A DNA stretch of 34,053 nucleotides from Coriobacteriia bacterium (GTDB lineage: Bacteria; Actinomycetota; Coriobacteriia; Coriobacteriales; Eggerthellaceae), in assembly GCA_030523425.1 (NCBI GenBank), contig JAUNIP010000017.1:1-34053 (forward strand), written 5' to 3'. This document shows, piece by piece, positions 14,488 to 23,131 of the stretch (within the stretch, counting starts at the first letter, position 1; each line of letters opens with the position of its first letter). A program made the position numbers and the translations under genes. Below the pieces are notes generated by a model that was not told the origin of the DNA, searched no databases, and was given only the letters and a program-made list of their open reading frames with translations.

Positions 14488-15759
14488 CTAGCGGTTGCCC
14501 GACCGCTTCCGGTGTGCCAAGAAATAGCGCGACACCGAAATCCAGGTCTGCTTCATGCCGTAATGGCGCAGGTTGAACGCCCCTTGGCTTACCAGGTTCT
14601 TCGTGTAGCGCAAGCGGTGCTGCGGCGGGTTTTCTATGCCGCGCACTTCGGCGAACAGGCGGATGGTGTTCGGCGCAATGTAGGGATACTCAAACACCAG
14701 CGCGGGGTCCATGCGGTTGAACATGCGCTCTATCTGGGCTCTTATTTCCGGATCGTCGGCGCTGTGCTGCTCAAGCACGCCGCCCATGTACATGAAGCCG
14801 CGGCTGTAGTGCGCACACAGAATGCGTTCGTCGGTAACGCCCAAGCGCTCTATCACGTCCATCATGTCGTTCCAGCGGTCGAAGGGCACCATGGGCGAAT
14901 TCTTGTGGAAGTTTATGTTCTTGTCCGCAGTCTCTTCACGGTAGCAGTAGTACGCCTGGTCAAGATAGATGATGTTTTTCGCCTGCAGCATGGTTTCGGC
15001 CAAGAAGGGGTTGTCCGCCCAGCCGGCGCCGGGGATGGGCAGAAAATGGATGTCGTGTTCGGTCAGGAAGTCCTTGCGGTACAGGGCCGACCAAATGGAG
15101 GGGTGGTGGTGGAACAGGTGGATGGCGTCGGTGATGACGAAGGGCTGCTGCGCCGGCCTGATAAGGTCTTTGTAGCTGCAGGGAAGCTGCTGCTCTTGTT
15201 TGGTGTCCGGCATGTAGTAGCGCCAATAGGGCGTCTTTATGATGTCGATGGTCTCTTCGAAGCCGGAAGCGAACTCCAACATGTCTTCGTACATGGTGGG
15301 CAGAATCCAGTCATCGGGCTCCAAGATGGCAATCCAGTCGCCGTGGGATTCCGCTATGCCGCGGTTGCACGAAGCGCCGTAGCCTTCGTTTTGCTTGTCC
15401 ACTATGCGGATGCGCGGGTCGTCCTTGGCGTGCGCCTTCATGATGTCTAGCGAATTATCGGTGGAACCGTCGTTGATGCACAGGATTTCCAAGTTCTTGT
15501 ACGTTTGGTTGCTGATGCTGTTTAGGGCCTGGTCAAGGAAGGGGGCTGTGTTGTAGGTGGGCACCACCACCGAAACCAAGGGGCCTTCGCCTTCCGCGCG
15601 GATGCCTAAGGGGTTCACCTTGCCGCGCGCCTTCTGCGCCGCGGAGAACGCCTGGTTTGCCTTCGTAGCGTCGAAGAAGCCTTCCGCCTTACGCTGTTCG
15701 AAGCGGTCCAGATCGGCTTCGGTATAGGTGTAGTAGGTGTTTGCCGTGTTAGTTTCCAT
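14488..15759 (-). CDS. Family 2 glycosyltransferase
   Basis: A 423-residue protein with a roughly 60-residue charged leader region and then a classical GT2 domain: VSVVVPTYNTAPFLDQAL (62-79), INDGSTDNS (95-103), NEGYGASCNRG and the metal-binding EPDD (147-150). The C-terminal 200 residues are helical and specific to polysaccharide-type GT2 enzymes (WADNPFL, YCYREE). The ATG at 15759 is chosen over an in-frame GTG at 15765, because the purine-rich AAGGGTG directly abuts the GTG. A consensus TATAAT lies 35 bases upstream. It belongs to the minus-strand glycan cluster. Specificity is unknown. Confidence 0.87.
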   Translation of the reverse strand: METNTANTYYTYTEADLDRFEQRKAEGFFDATKANQAFSAAQKARGKVNPLGIRAEGEGPLVSVVVPTYNTAPFLDQALNSISNQTYKNLEILCINDGSTDNSLDIMKAHAKDDPRIRIVDKQNEGYGASCNRGIAESHGDWIAILEPDDWILPTMYEDMLEFASGFEETIDIIKTPYWRYYMPDTKQEQQLPCSYKDLIRPAQQPFVITDAIHLFHHHPSIWSALYRKDFLTEHDIHFLPIPGAGWADNPFLAETMLQAKNIIYLDQAYYCYREETADKNINFHKNSPMVPFDRWNDMMDVIERLGVTDERILCAHYSRGFMYMGGVLEQHSADDPEIRAQIERMFNRMDPALVFEYPYIAPNTIRLFAEVRGIENPPQHRLRYTKNLVSQGAFNLRHYGMKQTWISVSRYFLAHRKRSGNR

Positions 15760-15793
15760 GTGCACCCTTACTTCTTGCTTGCAAAACAGAAAA

Positions 15794-15799
15794 ATTATA
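15794..15799 (-). promoter_or_regulatory. Consensus -10 upstream of the GT2 gene
   Basis: The minus strand reads GGCGTATAATTT, with TATAAT at 15799-15794, 35 bases before the ATG at 15759 and just past the DUF6541 stop. No convincing -35 is found. It suggests the downstream GT2 genes can be transcribed independently of the DUF6541 gene. Confidence 0.45.
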
Positions 15800-15823
15800 C
15801 GCCATATGCGCCTGTGCCGCCCA

Positions 15824-17968
15824 CTAAACTGCCTGTATGCGGTACAGCCTCATGTCGCCTTCGCTGAGAACCACCTCAAAGCCGGGGGTTTCGTCGGTGA
15901 TGGCGTCTAAGCCGTACCACGATGTGGCGGTGTTTTTTGTCCATAAGTAGTGGCTTTCGCGCTTCACGCTGTCGCCGGCGTCAAGCAGCACCACGTAGTG
16001 CGCCCCCGTGTTCTTCACCGCTTCCTGCACGTTGGCGTTGGTGGTAATCTGGTACAGCTGATCGCGGATGTACCAGCTGTCCATCTTTTCGCTGTCCGTG
16101 TCGTAGCCGCGCAAATACCGATAATACACATTCGCGTCGTTTTCCACGGCAGCAAAGCAGCTGCCGTCGTTGGGCTGGTTCAAGATGACTTCCCCTGCGG
16201 GCACAATTTCTTTTACTTTGTCCATGAACCGGGATTCTTCTTGCGTGTACACCCGATTGGGGTTGGTGGGGTCCATGGGGCGCAGATAATCTTCCACCAT
16301 GCCGAAGGCGGTGTGAGTTTCCAGTTGGGCCTGTTCGTTTATGAAGTTGTAGCCCAGCCACTTGGAAATGGCGGTTCCCACCGGCGTGATGCCGGCGGTG
16401 GGGACGAAGTTGAACACGCAAAACACCACCAGCACCACCGCGGTGAGCGCACCCGTAAGCGGAGTGGGGTTGGCTGCGGTCTTCGGCGCAACCTTGCGGC
16501 AGACCCACACCGCGCCGCGGCATGCGGTTGCCAACCCCAGGCATGCCAGCGGGATGCCCGCCATGGCAAGTGTGGCACCCACGCGGTGCGAATCGGTGTA
16601 CCAAAAGCCTGCCATCAGGGATTTCAGCATGCCGTCGGTGTTGATGTCCACCAAGAAGATGAAGGCAATCAGCACATAGGAAACCACCAGCCAGCGGTGT
16701 TGCTTGGAGCGGCAGGCCGCCACGGCGCCAATGACCACCGCCACCGCCAGAAGCATCTGGGCTGGTTCCTTGTAGGCCACCGCCGCCACGAACACGAAAG
16801 TTTGGAGCTTGGAAGCGTAAGAGGGCCACCAGTCGGCCAAGGGGCCGTTCTGCATGAAGGGGGTGAAATACAGCGCCACCCAGATAACCGCAATGCACAC
16901 GGCGCACAGCGCGCACACCCCTGCGCCCACCAGCCGGTTGTGCTTGGGGGATTTCACCTTCGCCTGCACGGCGCGGCTTACTGCCAGGCACAGGAAAGGC
17001 GCCAACAGCACTACCGCCGAAAACAGCGTGTTGGGATGTGCCAGCACAATGCCCGCGCAGGCACCCACGAACATACCAACGCGCAGGGCAAGCCCTGCTT
17101 GGTTTCCGCTTTTTTCAAACAGGCTTATGAAGCACACCATGGCCACGGGCAGCAGGCATATGCCCAGCAAGTTGGGATACAGCGGGCCGAAGTACAGGTA
17201 ATCCCACGGAATGGCGGCGAACGACAAGCAGCCCAGCGCGCCGCACGCCACCACCAGCGGGTCTTCGGGAAACAGGGTTTTCAGCAGCACGCATGCGCCC
17301 AAGGGGAAGGTGATGCCAACAAGCACCACGGCCACAGCGTTGATAGACACGGCAATGCTAACGCCTGTGGCGCTTATAATCATGGCGCACAGGCAATGCC
17401 ACGCGGCAGGATAGAAAGCGCCGCCGCTAGACCAATAGAAGGGAACAGCATCGGGGTTGGTGGCCCCTTCCGGATACACGCCGGTGCTGAACACCGAATA
17501 GCAACCGCTCTTCACGAAGTAGCGGATGGTTCCTGTGTGGAACACGTTGTCGAATTCCTGTAGGTAGGCTTCGGGGCTGCCGATGGTTGCCAGGTACACC
17601 ACGCCTACCAGCACCAGCCCCACGCACACGTACGCTGCTGCCGTCAAGGCGCACTTCTTGCCGGAAAAGGACTGGGCCCCCAAGCGTTTCGGTTCCGCCG
17701 CAACACCACGCTTTCGCCCTAATGCGAAAGACACGCAGGCAGCCGCCAGGCACACAACCAAGGTGGGAAGGAACAGCCAAGCCCAGGTGGTGAACACCCC
17801 CGCCTTTTCCAGCACCACTGCCAGCACGCCGTAGGCCACCAAAGCCGCAAACGGCGCTAAGACCAAGCTGGTCAATCGCTCTAAACGGGCCGCCCTGAAA
17901 AGGAAGTAGCCGGGGACGTACAGAAACACCAGCGCAACAGCCGCTGCCGCTATAAGGGATATCCACAT
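15824..17968 (-). CDS. DUF6541 family multi-pass membrane protein (probable GT-C-like glycosyltransferase)
   Basis: A 714-residue protein with many hydrophobic helices (first at about 3-25, then through about residue 535) and a soluble C-terminal part of about 180 residues. Two parts are typical of DUF6541 actinobacterial envelope proteins: a long extracytoplasmic loop near 135-175 containing EFDNVFHTG and YPEGATNPDAVPFYW, and a C-terminal region with YRYLRGYDTDSE and HYVVLLDAG. The architecture resembles GT-C enzymes, which use polyprenyl-phosphate sugars outside the membrane. The acidic FDN in the first loop would be the natural catalytic candidate. GAAAGG lies about 9 nt before the ATG. 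The DPM1-like GT2s elsewhere in the window could supply its donor. The enzymatic role is inferred, not shown. Confidence 0.8.
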   Translation of the reverse strand: MWISLIAAAAVALVFLYVPGYFLFRAARLERLTSLVLAPFAALVAYGVLAVVLEKAGVFTTWAWLFLPTLVVCLAAACVSFALGRKRGVAAEPKRLGAQSFSGKKCALTAAAYVCVGLVLVGVVYLATIGSPEAYLQEFDNVFHTGTIRYFVKSGCYSVFSTGVYPEGATNPDAVPFYWSSGGAFYPAAWHCLCAMIISATGVSIAVSINAVAVVLVGITFPLGACVLLKTLFPEDPLVVACGALGCLSFAAIPWDYLYFGPLYPNLLGICLLPVAMVCFISLFEKSGNQAGLALRVGMFVGACAGIVLAHPNTLFSAVVLLAPFLCLAVSRAVQAKVKSPKHNRLVGAGVCALCAVCIAVIWVALYFTPFMQNGPLADWWPSYASKLQTFVFVAAVAYKEPAQMLLAVAVVIGAVAACRSKQHRWLVVSYVLIAFIFLVDINTDGMLKSLMAGFWYTDSHRVGATLAMAGIPLACLGLATACRGAVWVCRKVAPKTAANPTPLTGALTAVVLVVFCVFNFVPTAGITPVGTAISKWLGYNFINEQAQLETHTAFGMVEDYLRPMDPTNPNRVYTQEESRFMDKVKEIVPAGEVILNQPNDGSCFAAVENDANVYYRYLRGYDTDSEKMDSWYIRDQLYQITTNANVQEAVKNTGAHYVVLLDAGDSVKRESHYLWTKNTATSWYGLDAITDETPGFEVVLSEGDMRLYRIQAV

Positions 17969-18017
17969 GCTGCATGTACCTTTCTGATGGTTGGGCCTGC
18001 GCAGGTTCGGCCGTTAT

Positions 18018-18032
18018 TGCTACATAGTAGCA
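18018..18032. promoter_or_regulatory. 15-bp dyad between DUF4422 and DUF6541 genes
   Basis: TGCTAC-ATA-GTAGCA is a perfect inverted repeat in the 117-base gap, 50 bases before the DUF6541 start. It is either an operator or a small RNA hairpin. Two other short hairpins (CCTTCG-5nt-CGAAGG at 18062-18078, GCAAG-CGTT-CTTGC at about 18038-18051) fall in the same gap. None has a T tract. Confidence 0.35.
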
Positions 18033-18085
18033 CGGCGGCAAGCGTTCTTGCGCTTAGGCGGCCTTCGGCACGCGAAGGGGCGGGA

Positions 18086-19546
18086 CTAGTGCTGCGTTAG
18101 GCGCTTCAGGGCCTTCTCCAAGGCCGCCAAGGGCTTGGGGGCTTTCACAGGCTGGGGGGCGAAGACATCTTGGCTTAGGTACGTGGCAGCGCCGCGCGGG
18201 CGCTTGCCCAGGCGAGGCTGCTTCAGGAAGTGCAGGTAATATTCCTGCGTGTTGTCGCCAAACCGCTCCACCAGTTCGGGATGCAGCCTTTGGTAGTCCG
18301 TCACATTGAAGTTCACCGACCCCTGGCGTCCTTCCTGCAGGCCAACGGTGATGAAATGCTGCAGCGCCACCTGCGTTTCGTTGTGACAAGGCGGCACGTC
18401 GTGGTAGCGCGTGGTGTAGAACAGATAGTCATACACCGGGGAAAAATCGACGCCTTCCCACACGGTTTCGCCTATCACGGAATGGATGGGGTAGGGCGTG
18501 CCGTCAACGATGCGCCCGGCGTAGTGTTCGTCCCGCAGCGTCAGGCAACACTCCATCACGTCTTCCTTGCACCGCGCGCGCATGTAGGGATTCGCATTCA
18601 GGTAGCGCTCGAGCGAAAAGTAAGGGGCGGGTTGGTTGCGCTCGAACAGGCCGAAATCCCAGAAATGATCCTCTAGACTGCTGGGGTCTTCCACATATCC
18701 GTCAGCCAATTCGGGATAGATTTTCAGGTAGTACTGCGGGTCGATGAAGGGCGCCGGCGGGTTGCTGGAAGGGAAGGTGCGCAGGTATTGGGGCTGAACT
18801 TCCTGAGGCTGTCCGCGAAATTGGGCCAGCGATAAGGCTTCGGGATTGGGGCTGCTTATGGGGCATTCCGCAAACGAGATGCGGTTGGCGCGCAGGAAGG
18901 TTTCCATCAGGCGCTCCGCCAAGAAGCCGAACACGCGCGTTTGGTAGAGTTCCCTTCCGTGGCAGGGGTCTATGCGGCGTTCTGCCGCAGCAAGCACGGC
19001 GAACAGCCACGCGCAGTACGCGTCAAGCACGGGCTTTTTGGCCACTATCATGTTGTACGGGTGCAGGCTGTTGTCGTGAATGACCTGACGAAACATTTCG
19101 TAGTATTCCGGTGACACCTCATATATGGCGCTTTGCAGGCTGAACAGGTCGGAGCTTAGGTGGCAGATGTCGTAGTCTTCGGCCAATATGTTGGGAAAGT
19201 ATTCGCGTTTTGCCACCACGGCGTCGTGCGTTTCCAGCAGCTGCTCCAATTCGGCTTCGGTGATAGGCGTAGGGTTTTCGGGGCTGCTTGTAGGGCTACC
19301 GAAAAAACGACGGTAGTGCACCAGGCCCGCGCGTTCGGCCTTGCAGTGTTTCCATATCCAATACAGCCCGGTCAGTTCGCTGTAGTAAGGGTTTTTCCAA
19401 GATATGTTGTCCGGATCGGAGTCGTCGCGCTGCGCTCCTGCGGGAATGGGTTCGCTGGTGCGGGCTGCTCCCACGAACAGGGGGATGCAGGGCGCAGAGA
19501 TGCCTTCGATGCATTCTGCGCTGTGCACGGCAGCATATACGTTCAT
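18086..19546 (-). CDS. DUF4422 glycosyltransferase with repeat-bearing C-terminal half
   Basis: A 486-residue protein. Residues 1 to about 240 are a DUF4422 domain: NVYAAVHS at the start, DNISWKNPYYSELTGLYWIW, LVHYRRFF, YDICHLSSDLFS and HPYNMIVAKK. This family occurs in capsule and lipooligosaccharide clusters and is regarded as glycosyltransferase. Residues 267 to about 440 carry imperfect repeats of the form YYLxxYPELA...HFxxFGLxER (267-306, 367-410, and half-copies at 304-316 and 411-440). Repeats of this kind are often found attached to surface-glycan enzymes. A basic, proline-rich tail follows. The ATG at 19546 is where DUF4422 similarity begins; the open frame runs further upstream but shows no domain. 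There is no strong ribosome site. Confidence 0.82.
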   Translation of the reverse strand: MNVYAAVHSAECIEGISAPCIPLFVGAARTSEPIPAGAQRDDSDPDNISWKNPYYSELTGLYWIWKHCKAERAGLVHYRRFFGSPTSSPENPTPITEAELEQLLETHDAVVAKREYFPNILAEDYDICHLSSDLFSLQSAIYEVSPEYYEMFRQVIHDNSLHPYNMIVAKKPVLDAYCAWLFAVLAAAERRIDPCHGRELYQTRVFGFLAERLMETFLRANRISFAECPISSPNPEALSLAQFRGQPQEVQPQYLRTFPSSNPPAPFIDPQYYLKIYPELADGYVEDPSSLEDHFWDFGLFERNQPAPYFSLERYLNANPYMRARCKEDVMECCLTLRDEHYAGRIVDGTPYPIHSVIGETVWEGVDFSPVYDYLFYTTRYHDVPPCHNETQVALQHFITVGLQEGRQGSVNFNVTDYQRLHPELVERFGDNTQEYYLHFLKQPRLGKRPRGAATYLSQDVFAPQPVKAPKPLAALEKALKRLTQH

Positions 19547-19757
19547 GTGCTGACTATCCAATCCGTTCGACGGGTGACGCTTGCGGCAAGCCTCTGCCTT
19601 TCTTCGCGAACGATAATGGTAGCGCAGGTTGGGCTGTTGGGGGTAGCAAAATGGAAGAATACGCAGGCTTGCTGCCACTTGGAGCAGGTAATGTGTGCGT
19701 AGTATCCCGTTCGCATGGGATTTCCCCCTTCTGGGCGCGGTGCGGGCGCGCACACGG

Positions 19758-19763
19758 TAAAAT
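19758..19763 (+). promoter_or_regulatory. Putative -10 for the glycolipid glycosyltransferase gene
   Basis: CGGTAAAATGC gives TAAAAT 65 bases before the GTG at 19829, in the 282-base divergent gap 19547-19828. No clear -35 is present. The gap has no convincing gene; short open frames in it lack ribosome sites. Confidence 0.35.
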
Positions 19764-19828
19764 GCACGCAAAGTGTTGTTGTGCCCCCATGTTTTGCTTG
19801 CATCGGCAAGCGGGAAGGCCCCCCAAAC

Positions 19829-21100
19829 GTGTCTGACGCGCCAGAGACATACACCGTCGAAGACGATTTGCATCCCACTGTGCTGGTAATGCATGCTTCG
19901 GTGGGGTCGGGGCATCGCAGTGCCGCGCGGTCTGTCCAGCGCGCCTTCGAAAAGCTGATTGCAGAAGGGGAGCTGCCCAAAGATGTGCGCATCGAATTTC
20001 TGGACATCTTGGAATTAGGCCGCATCAAGTTCGACGGCAACAACACCGCTTCGCTGTTCATAGGCCCCACGCGGCCCATTTACGACCTTACGTGGCGCTA
20101 CACCTTCACCGGCAGGCTTTTGTGGGGCGGGGGCACCGTTTGGGGGCGCCTGATGTTTCCTGGCCTGACTGAACACGTGCGCAAGGTGAAGCCCATCGCG
20201 GTGGTGGCCACGCATATTACTGCGGCGAACGCGGCGGTTTCGGCGCGCATGATAACCGGGCAGGATTTCCCCATCATAAGCGTGCCTACCGACTACGAAA
20301 CCGAAGGGCTTTGGCCGCATATGGCCACCGACCTGTTCTGCTTGGCCACCGAAAGCATGGCCGAAACGCTGCGGGCCCGCAAGGTGAGCGAAGAGCGCAT
20401 GATGGTCACAGGCATCCCCGTGCGCGAAGGCTTTGCGCGTGCCGGCGAAGCGGCGGCTGATCGCGCTGAGTGGGGCCTGCCCGAAGACAAGCGGGTGGTG
20501 CTGGTGTTGGCGGGGGCCACCATCCCCAAGCCCTACCAGCACTTCCGCTCCATCATGGACCAGGCGTTGCCGTTCATGCATCGTCTAAGCCATACGCATT
20601 TTGTGTTCATAGCGGGCAAGGACGCCGAATACAAGGCCCACCTTGAAGCTGAGATTGCCGCTTTGGGTCTAGACTGCATTACCGTTTTGGATTACGTGGA
20701 CGACATGGCGGGGCTTATGTCTGCGTGCGATTTGGCCATATGCAAGTCGGGCGGTTTGGTGGTCACGGAATGCGTGTGTGCGCGGTTGCCCATGGTGCTG
20801 TTGGGCCGCGCCTACGGGCAGGAACGCGTGAACGTGCGCATGCTTACCGCTGCGGGCGCCGCCATGCATGCCACCACCGCGCCGGAACTGGTGAGCGCCT
20901 TGGAGCACTTGGAAAGCAACCCCCAAGCGGCCGAAGCTTTACTGATCAACGGCAGCTTCCTGCGGCGGCCGAACGCGGCAACCGACATTGCCCGGGCCGC
21001 CTATAAGCTTTCGCAGGTGCCTTACGTGGCCACCGACAAGCGCCGAAAAAAACACTTCGTGCGGTTTTATTGGGGACACAAGCCGGCTCACGTGCGATAA
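19829..21100 (+). CDS. MGDG-synthase/UgtP-like glycolipid glycosyltransferase (GT28)
   Basis: A 423-residue protein. The N-terminal MGDG-synthase domain opens with TVLVMHASVGSGHRSAA (17-33, the diagnostic GSGH). The C-terminal GT28 donor domain has VVLVLAGATIPK, HFVFIAGKD, VLDYVDDMAGLMSACDLAICKSGGLVVTE and a PMVLLGRAYGQE loop. Such peripheral membrane enzymes put glucose or galactose on diacylglycerol, making membrane glycolipids or lipoteichoic-acid anchors. It starts with GTG; GGAAGG is about 11 nt upstream, slightly far. The frame stays open to 19715, but that part has no family similarity. The C-terminus is strongly basic (KRRKKHF), suited to membrane contact. The helicase gene follows 34 nt later. 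Confidence 0.87.
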   Translation: MSDAPETYTVEDDLHPTVLVMHASVGSGHRSAARSVQRAFEKLIAEGELPKDVRIEFLDILELGRIKFDGNNTASLFIGPTRPIYDLTWRYTFTGRLLWGGGTVWGRLMFPGLTEHVRKVKPIAVVATHITAANAAVSARMITGQDFPIISVPTDYETEGLWPHMATDLFCLATESMAETLRARKVSEERMMVTGIPVREGFARAGEAAADRAEWGLPEDKRVVLVLAGATIPKPYQHFRSIMDQALPFMHRLSHTHFVFIAGKDAEYKAHLEAEIAALGLDCITVLDYVDDMAGLMSACDLAICKSGGLVVTECVCARLPMVLLGRAYGQERVNVRMLTAAGAAMHATTAPELVSALEHLESNPQAAEALLINGSFLRRPNAATDIARAAYKLSQVPYVATDKRRKKHFVRFYWGHKPAHVR

Positions 21101-21134
21101 TGCCGTGGTTTGTGTTTAGAAGGAGATACCTTAT

Positions 21135-22631
21135 ATGTCAGATTTTTCGTCCTTGGGCCTTTCGCCTAAGGTGTTGCAGGCTGTGCGGAATTTGGGCTAC
21201 GAAACGCCCACGCCGGTGCAGTCAGAAACCATCCCGCTGGTGCTGGCCGGCAAAGATGTCATAGCCGGCGCGCAGACAGGCACGGGCAAGACCGCCGCGT
21301 TCTGCCTGCCCTGCATGGACAAGCTGGGGCATGCAGGAAAGCACTGCGGCCCGTTGATGCTGGTGGTCACGCCCACGCGCGAATTGGCCGACCAGATTGG
21401 CGCTGTATGCGCGGAAGTGGCCAAGCTTACCAAGCACAAGGTGACCACCGTGGTGGGCGGGGTTTCGTACAACCCGCAGCGGGAAGCCCTGCGCCGTGGC
21501 ACCGACGTGCTGATTGCCACGCCGGGGCGCCTGGAAGACCTTATGGGCCAGGAATCCGTAGGGCTTGACCAGGTGGGCGTGGTGGTGCTAGACGAAGCCG
21601 ACCGCATGGTTGACATGGGCTTTCTTCCTGCGGTGAAGCGCATAGTGGCGGCGTGCACCGCGCCCCACCAAACGCTGTTGTTCAGCGCTACCATTGACGA
21701 CGCGGTGCAAAAGTTCGCCGACGGCGCGCTGCACCACCCCGTTTCGGTTGCCATAGCGCGCAAGGGCGAAACGGCCCAGACGGTGGACCAGTACCTGGTG
21801 CGCATTTCGCATGCGGCGAAGCCTTCCGCGCTGAAAGCCTTGTTGCAAAGCAGGGGGGCGAAGCGCGTGATCGTGTTCGCCCGCACGCGCCATCGCGCGG
21901 ACAGCTGCGCCCGCCGCATTTCCAAGATGGGATTCAAAGCCGAAGCGCTGCATTCCGACAAGTCGCAAAATCAGCGGCGGCGGGCCTTGGACGCGTTTGC
22001 CAAAGGCAAGGTGAACGTGTTGGTGGCCACCGACGTGCTGGCCCGCGGCATAGACGTCGACCAGGTGGATTACGTGGTGAACTACGACATTCCCACCCAG
22101 CCTGAAGACTACATCCACCGCATTGGCCGCACGGGCCGCGCCGGTGCCACTGGTTGCGCCATTTCGCTGGTGTGCCCCGAAAACGCCAAGGAACTGCGCG
22201 ACATAGAAGCCCTCATCAAGCGCAGCATTCCCGAAATGACCATCCCGGGCTTCGACGTGGAAGCCGCCGAATCCGATGCGGCTGACCGTTCCGCCCAGTT
22301 AGCGGCGCGCCGGTCGAAGGACCCCGAAGTGGAAGCGGCGGTGAAAGATCTTTCGGCCCAAAAGCGCAAACAGCGCAAGAAGAAGGCCCAGGCCGAAGCG
22401 CGTTCGAAGGCCGGGGCACCGGCGGCAAAGAACCCTTCCGCCAAGAAGAAGCGGGCCAAGCAGGCGTCTGCCGCGCAGGCGCCGGCGCAGACGGCCAAGC
22501 CCGCCAAGAAGAAGGACAAGCGTAGCGGCGTCCCGAAGCCCGCGGGCGGCAAAGCACCTGCAGTAACCAAAGACATGCGGCCCGGCAGGGCTCATCGTGC
22601 GGCCGTGGAAAGGCAGCGCCGCCGCGGCTAG
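21135..22631 (+). CDS. DEAD-box ATP-dependent RNA helicase (RhlE/CsdA-like)
   Basis: A 498-residue protein with all helicase motifs: Q motif (about 6-30, GYETPTPVQ), Walker A AQTGTGKT (46-53), PTRELA (80-85), TPGRLED (129-135), DEAD (153-156), SAT (184-186), and in the second RecA domain VIVFARTRHRAD, VLVATDVLARGIDVDQVDYVVNYD and HRIGRTGRAG. From about residue 385 the protein becomes a Lys/Ala/Arg-rich, probably disordered RNA-binding tail ending in RRRG. It remodels RNA, probably in ribosome assembly or mRNA turnover, often under cold or envelope stress. An excellent AGAAGGAGA lies before the ATG. The exact subfamily is not settled by the sequence alone. Confidence 0.93.
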   Translation: MSDFSSLGLSPKVLQAVRNLGYETPTPVQSETIPLVLAGKDVIAGAQTGTGKTAAFCLPCMDKLGHAGKHCGPLMLVVTPTRELADQIGAVCAEVAKLTKHKVTTVVGGVSYNPQREALRRGTDVLIATPGRLEDLMGQESVGLDQVGVVVLDEADRMVDMGFLPAVKRIVAACTAPHQTLLFSATIDDAVQKFADGALHHPVSVAIARKGETAQTVDQYLVRISHAAKPSALKALLQSRGAKRVIVFARTRHRADSCARRISKMGFKAEALHSDKSQNQRRRALDAFAKGKVNVLVATDVLARGIDVDQVDYVVNYDIPTQPEDYIHRIGRTGRAGATGCAISLVCPENAKELRDIEALIKRSIPEMTIPGFDVEAAESDAADRSAQLAARRSKDPEVEAAVKDLSAQKRKQRKKKAQAEARSKAGAPAAKNPSAKKKRAKQASAAQAPAQTAKPAKKKDKRSGVPKPAGGKAPAVTKDMRPGRAHRAAVERQRRRG

Positions 22632-22751
22632 GCGCGCAGGTTGGATGCCTTTGCTCTATGAATCTGCCCGTTTACAAGAACTTTTCTTTGCGGGTTCCAA
22701 ATGTGCGGTAAGGTTATTAGCACAGGGGAAGTGTGTGTCACGGAGGTTAGT

Positions 22752-23093
22752 ATGCGTATAGCCGTTGCGTGTTCGGGGCTGAACGTGTCCCGGCGGCTGG
22801 ACACATCGGATTGCTTTACGTGCTATAACGTTGACCGCGGCGTCATCAAGGGATGCCAAACCCTGCCGCTCTCTATAACTTCCACCGAAGACGTGCTTGA
22901 GCTTTTGCGCGCCGTTGCGGCCGATGTGCTGATTTGCGGTGCCATCAGCGCCGATGATGCGAATGAATACTGCGAGGCCGGCGTGGAGGTTCTTGCTGGC
23001 GTTGACGGCAGCGCGAAACAGGTTGCCACAGACTATGTCAACAACGCGTTAAGCGGCGCGATGGATTTGTGCGGCGAAGAGGACGACGACTAG
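22752..23093 (+). CDS. NifX/NifB-like molybdenum-iron cluster-binding family small protein
   Basis: A 113-residue single-domain protein of the dinitrogenase iron-molybdenum cofactor family: MRIAVACSGLNVSRRLDTSDCF at the start, VLICGAISADDANEYCEAGVEVLAG in the middle, and a C-terminal acidic GEEDDD. Cysteines at 7, 21, 24 and 35 could bind a cluster or metal. The ATG at 22752 is chosen because GGAGGT lies 4 nt before it; an upstream in-frame start has no such site. No nitrogenase genes are visible. Small orphan members are common in anaerobes, with unproven roles in metal-cluster handling or redox sensing. It is separated from the helicase by 120 bases. Confidence 0.8.
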   Translation: MRIAVACSGLNVSRRLDTSDCFTCYNVDRGVIKGCQTLPLSITSTEDVLELLRAVAADVLICGAISADDANEYCEAGVEVLAGVDGSAKQVATDYVNNALSGAMDLCGEEDDD

Positions 23094-23131
23094 GACTGCG
23101 TGCCCGTTCCGTTTGCGTCTTCGCTTTCCCG

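Noticed and set aside
15950-17563. 537-codon plus-strand open frame opposite the DUF6541 gene
   Set aside because: The composition (His, Gln, Ala, Gly) is that of an antisense frame. The minus-strand reading gives clear membrane helices and family motifs.
19547-19915. N-terminal extension of the DUF4422 protein to an upstream start at 19915
   Set aside because: The extra 123 codons overlap the divergent promoter region and the start of the opposite gene, are Arg/His-rich and have no domain. Family similarity starts at the ATG at 19546.
22752-23093. Evidence for nitrogen fixation
   Set aside because: A lone NifX-like protein is common in non-fixing anaerobes, and no nif structural or cofactor genes are in the window.
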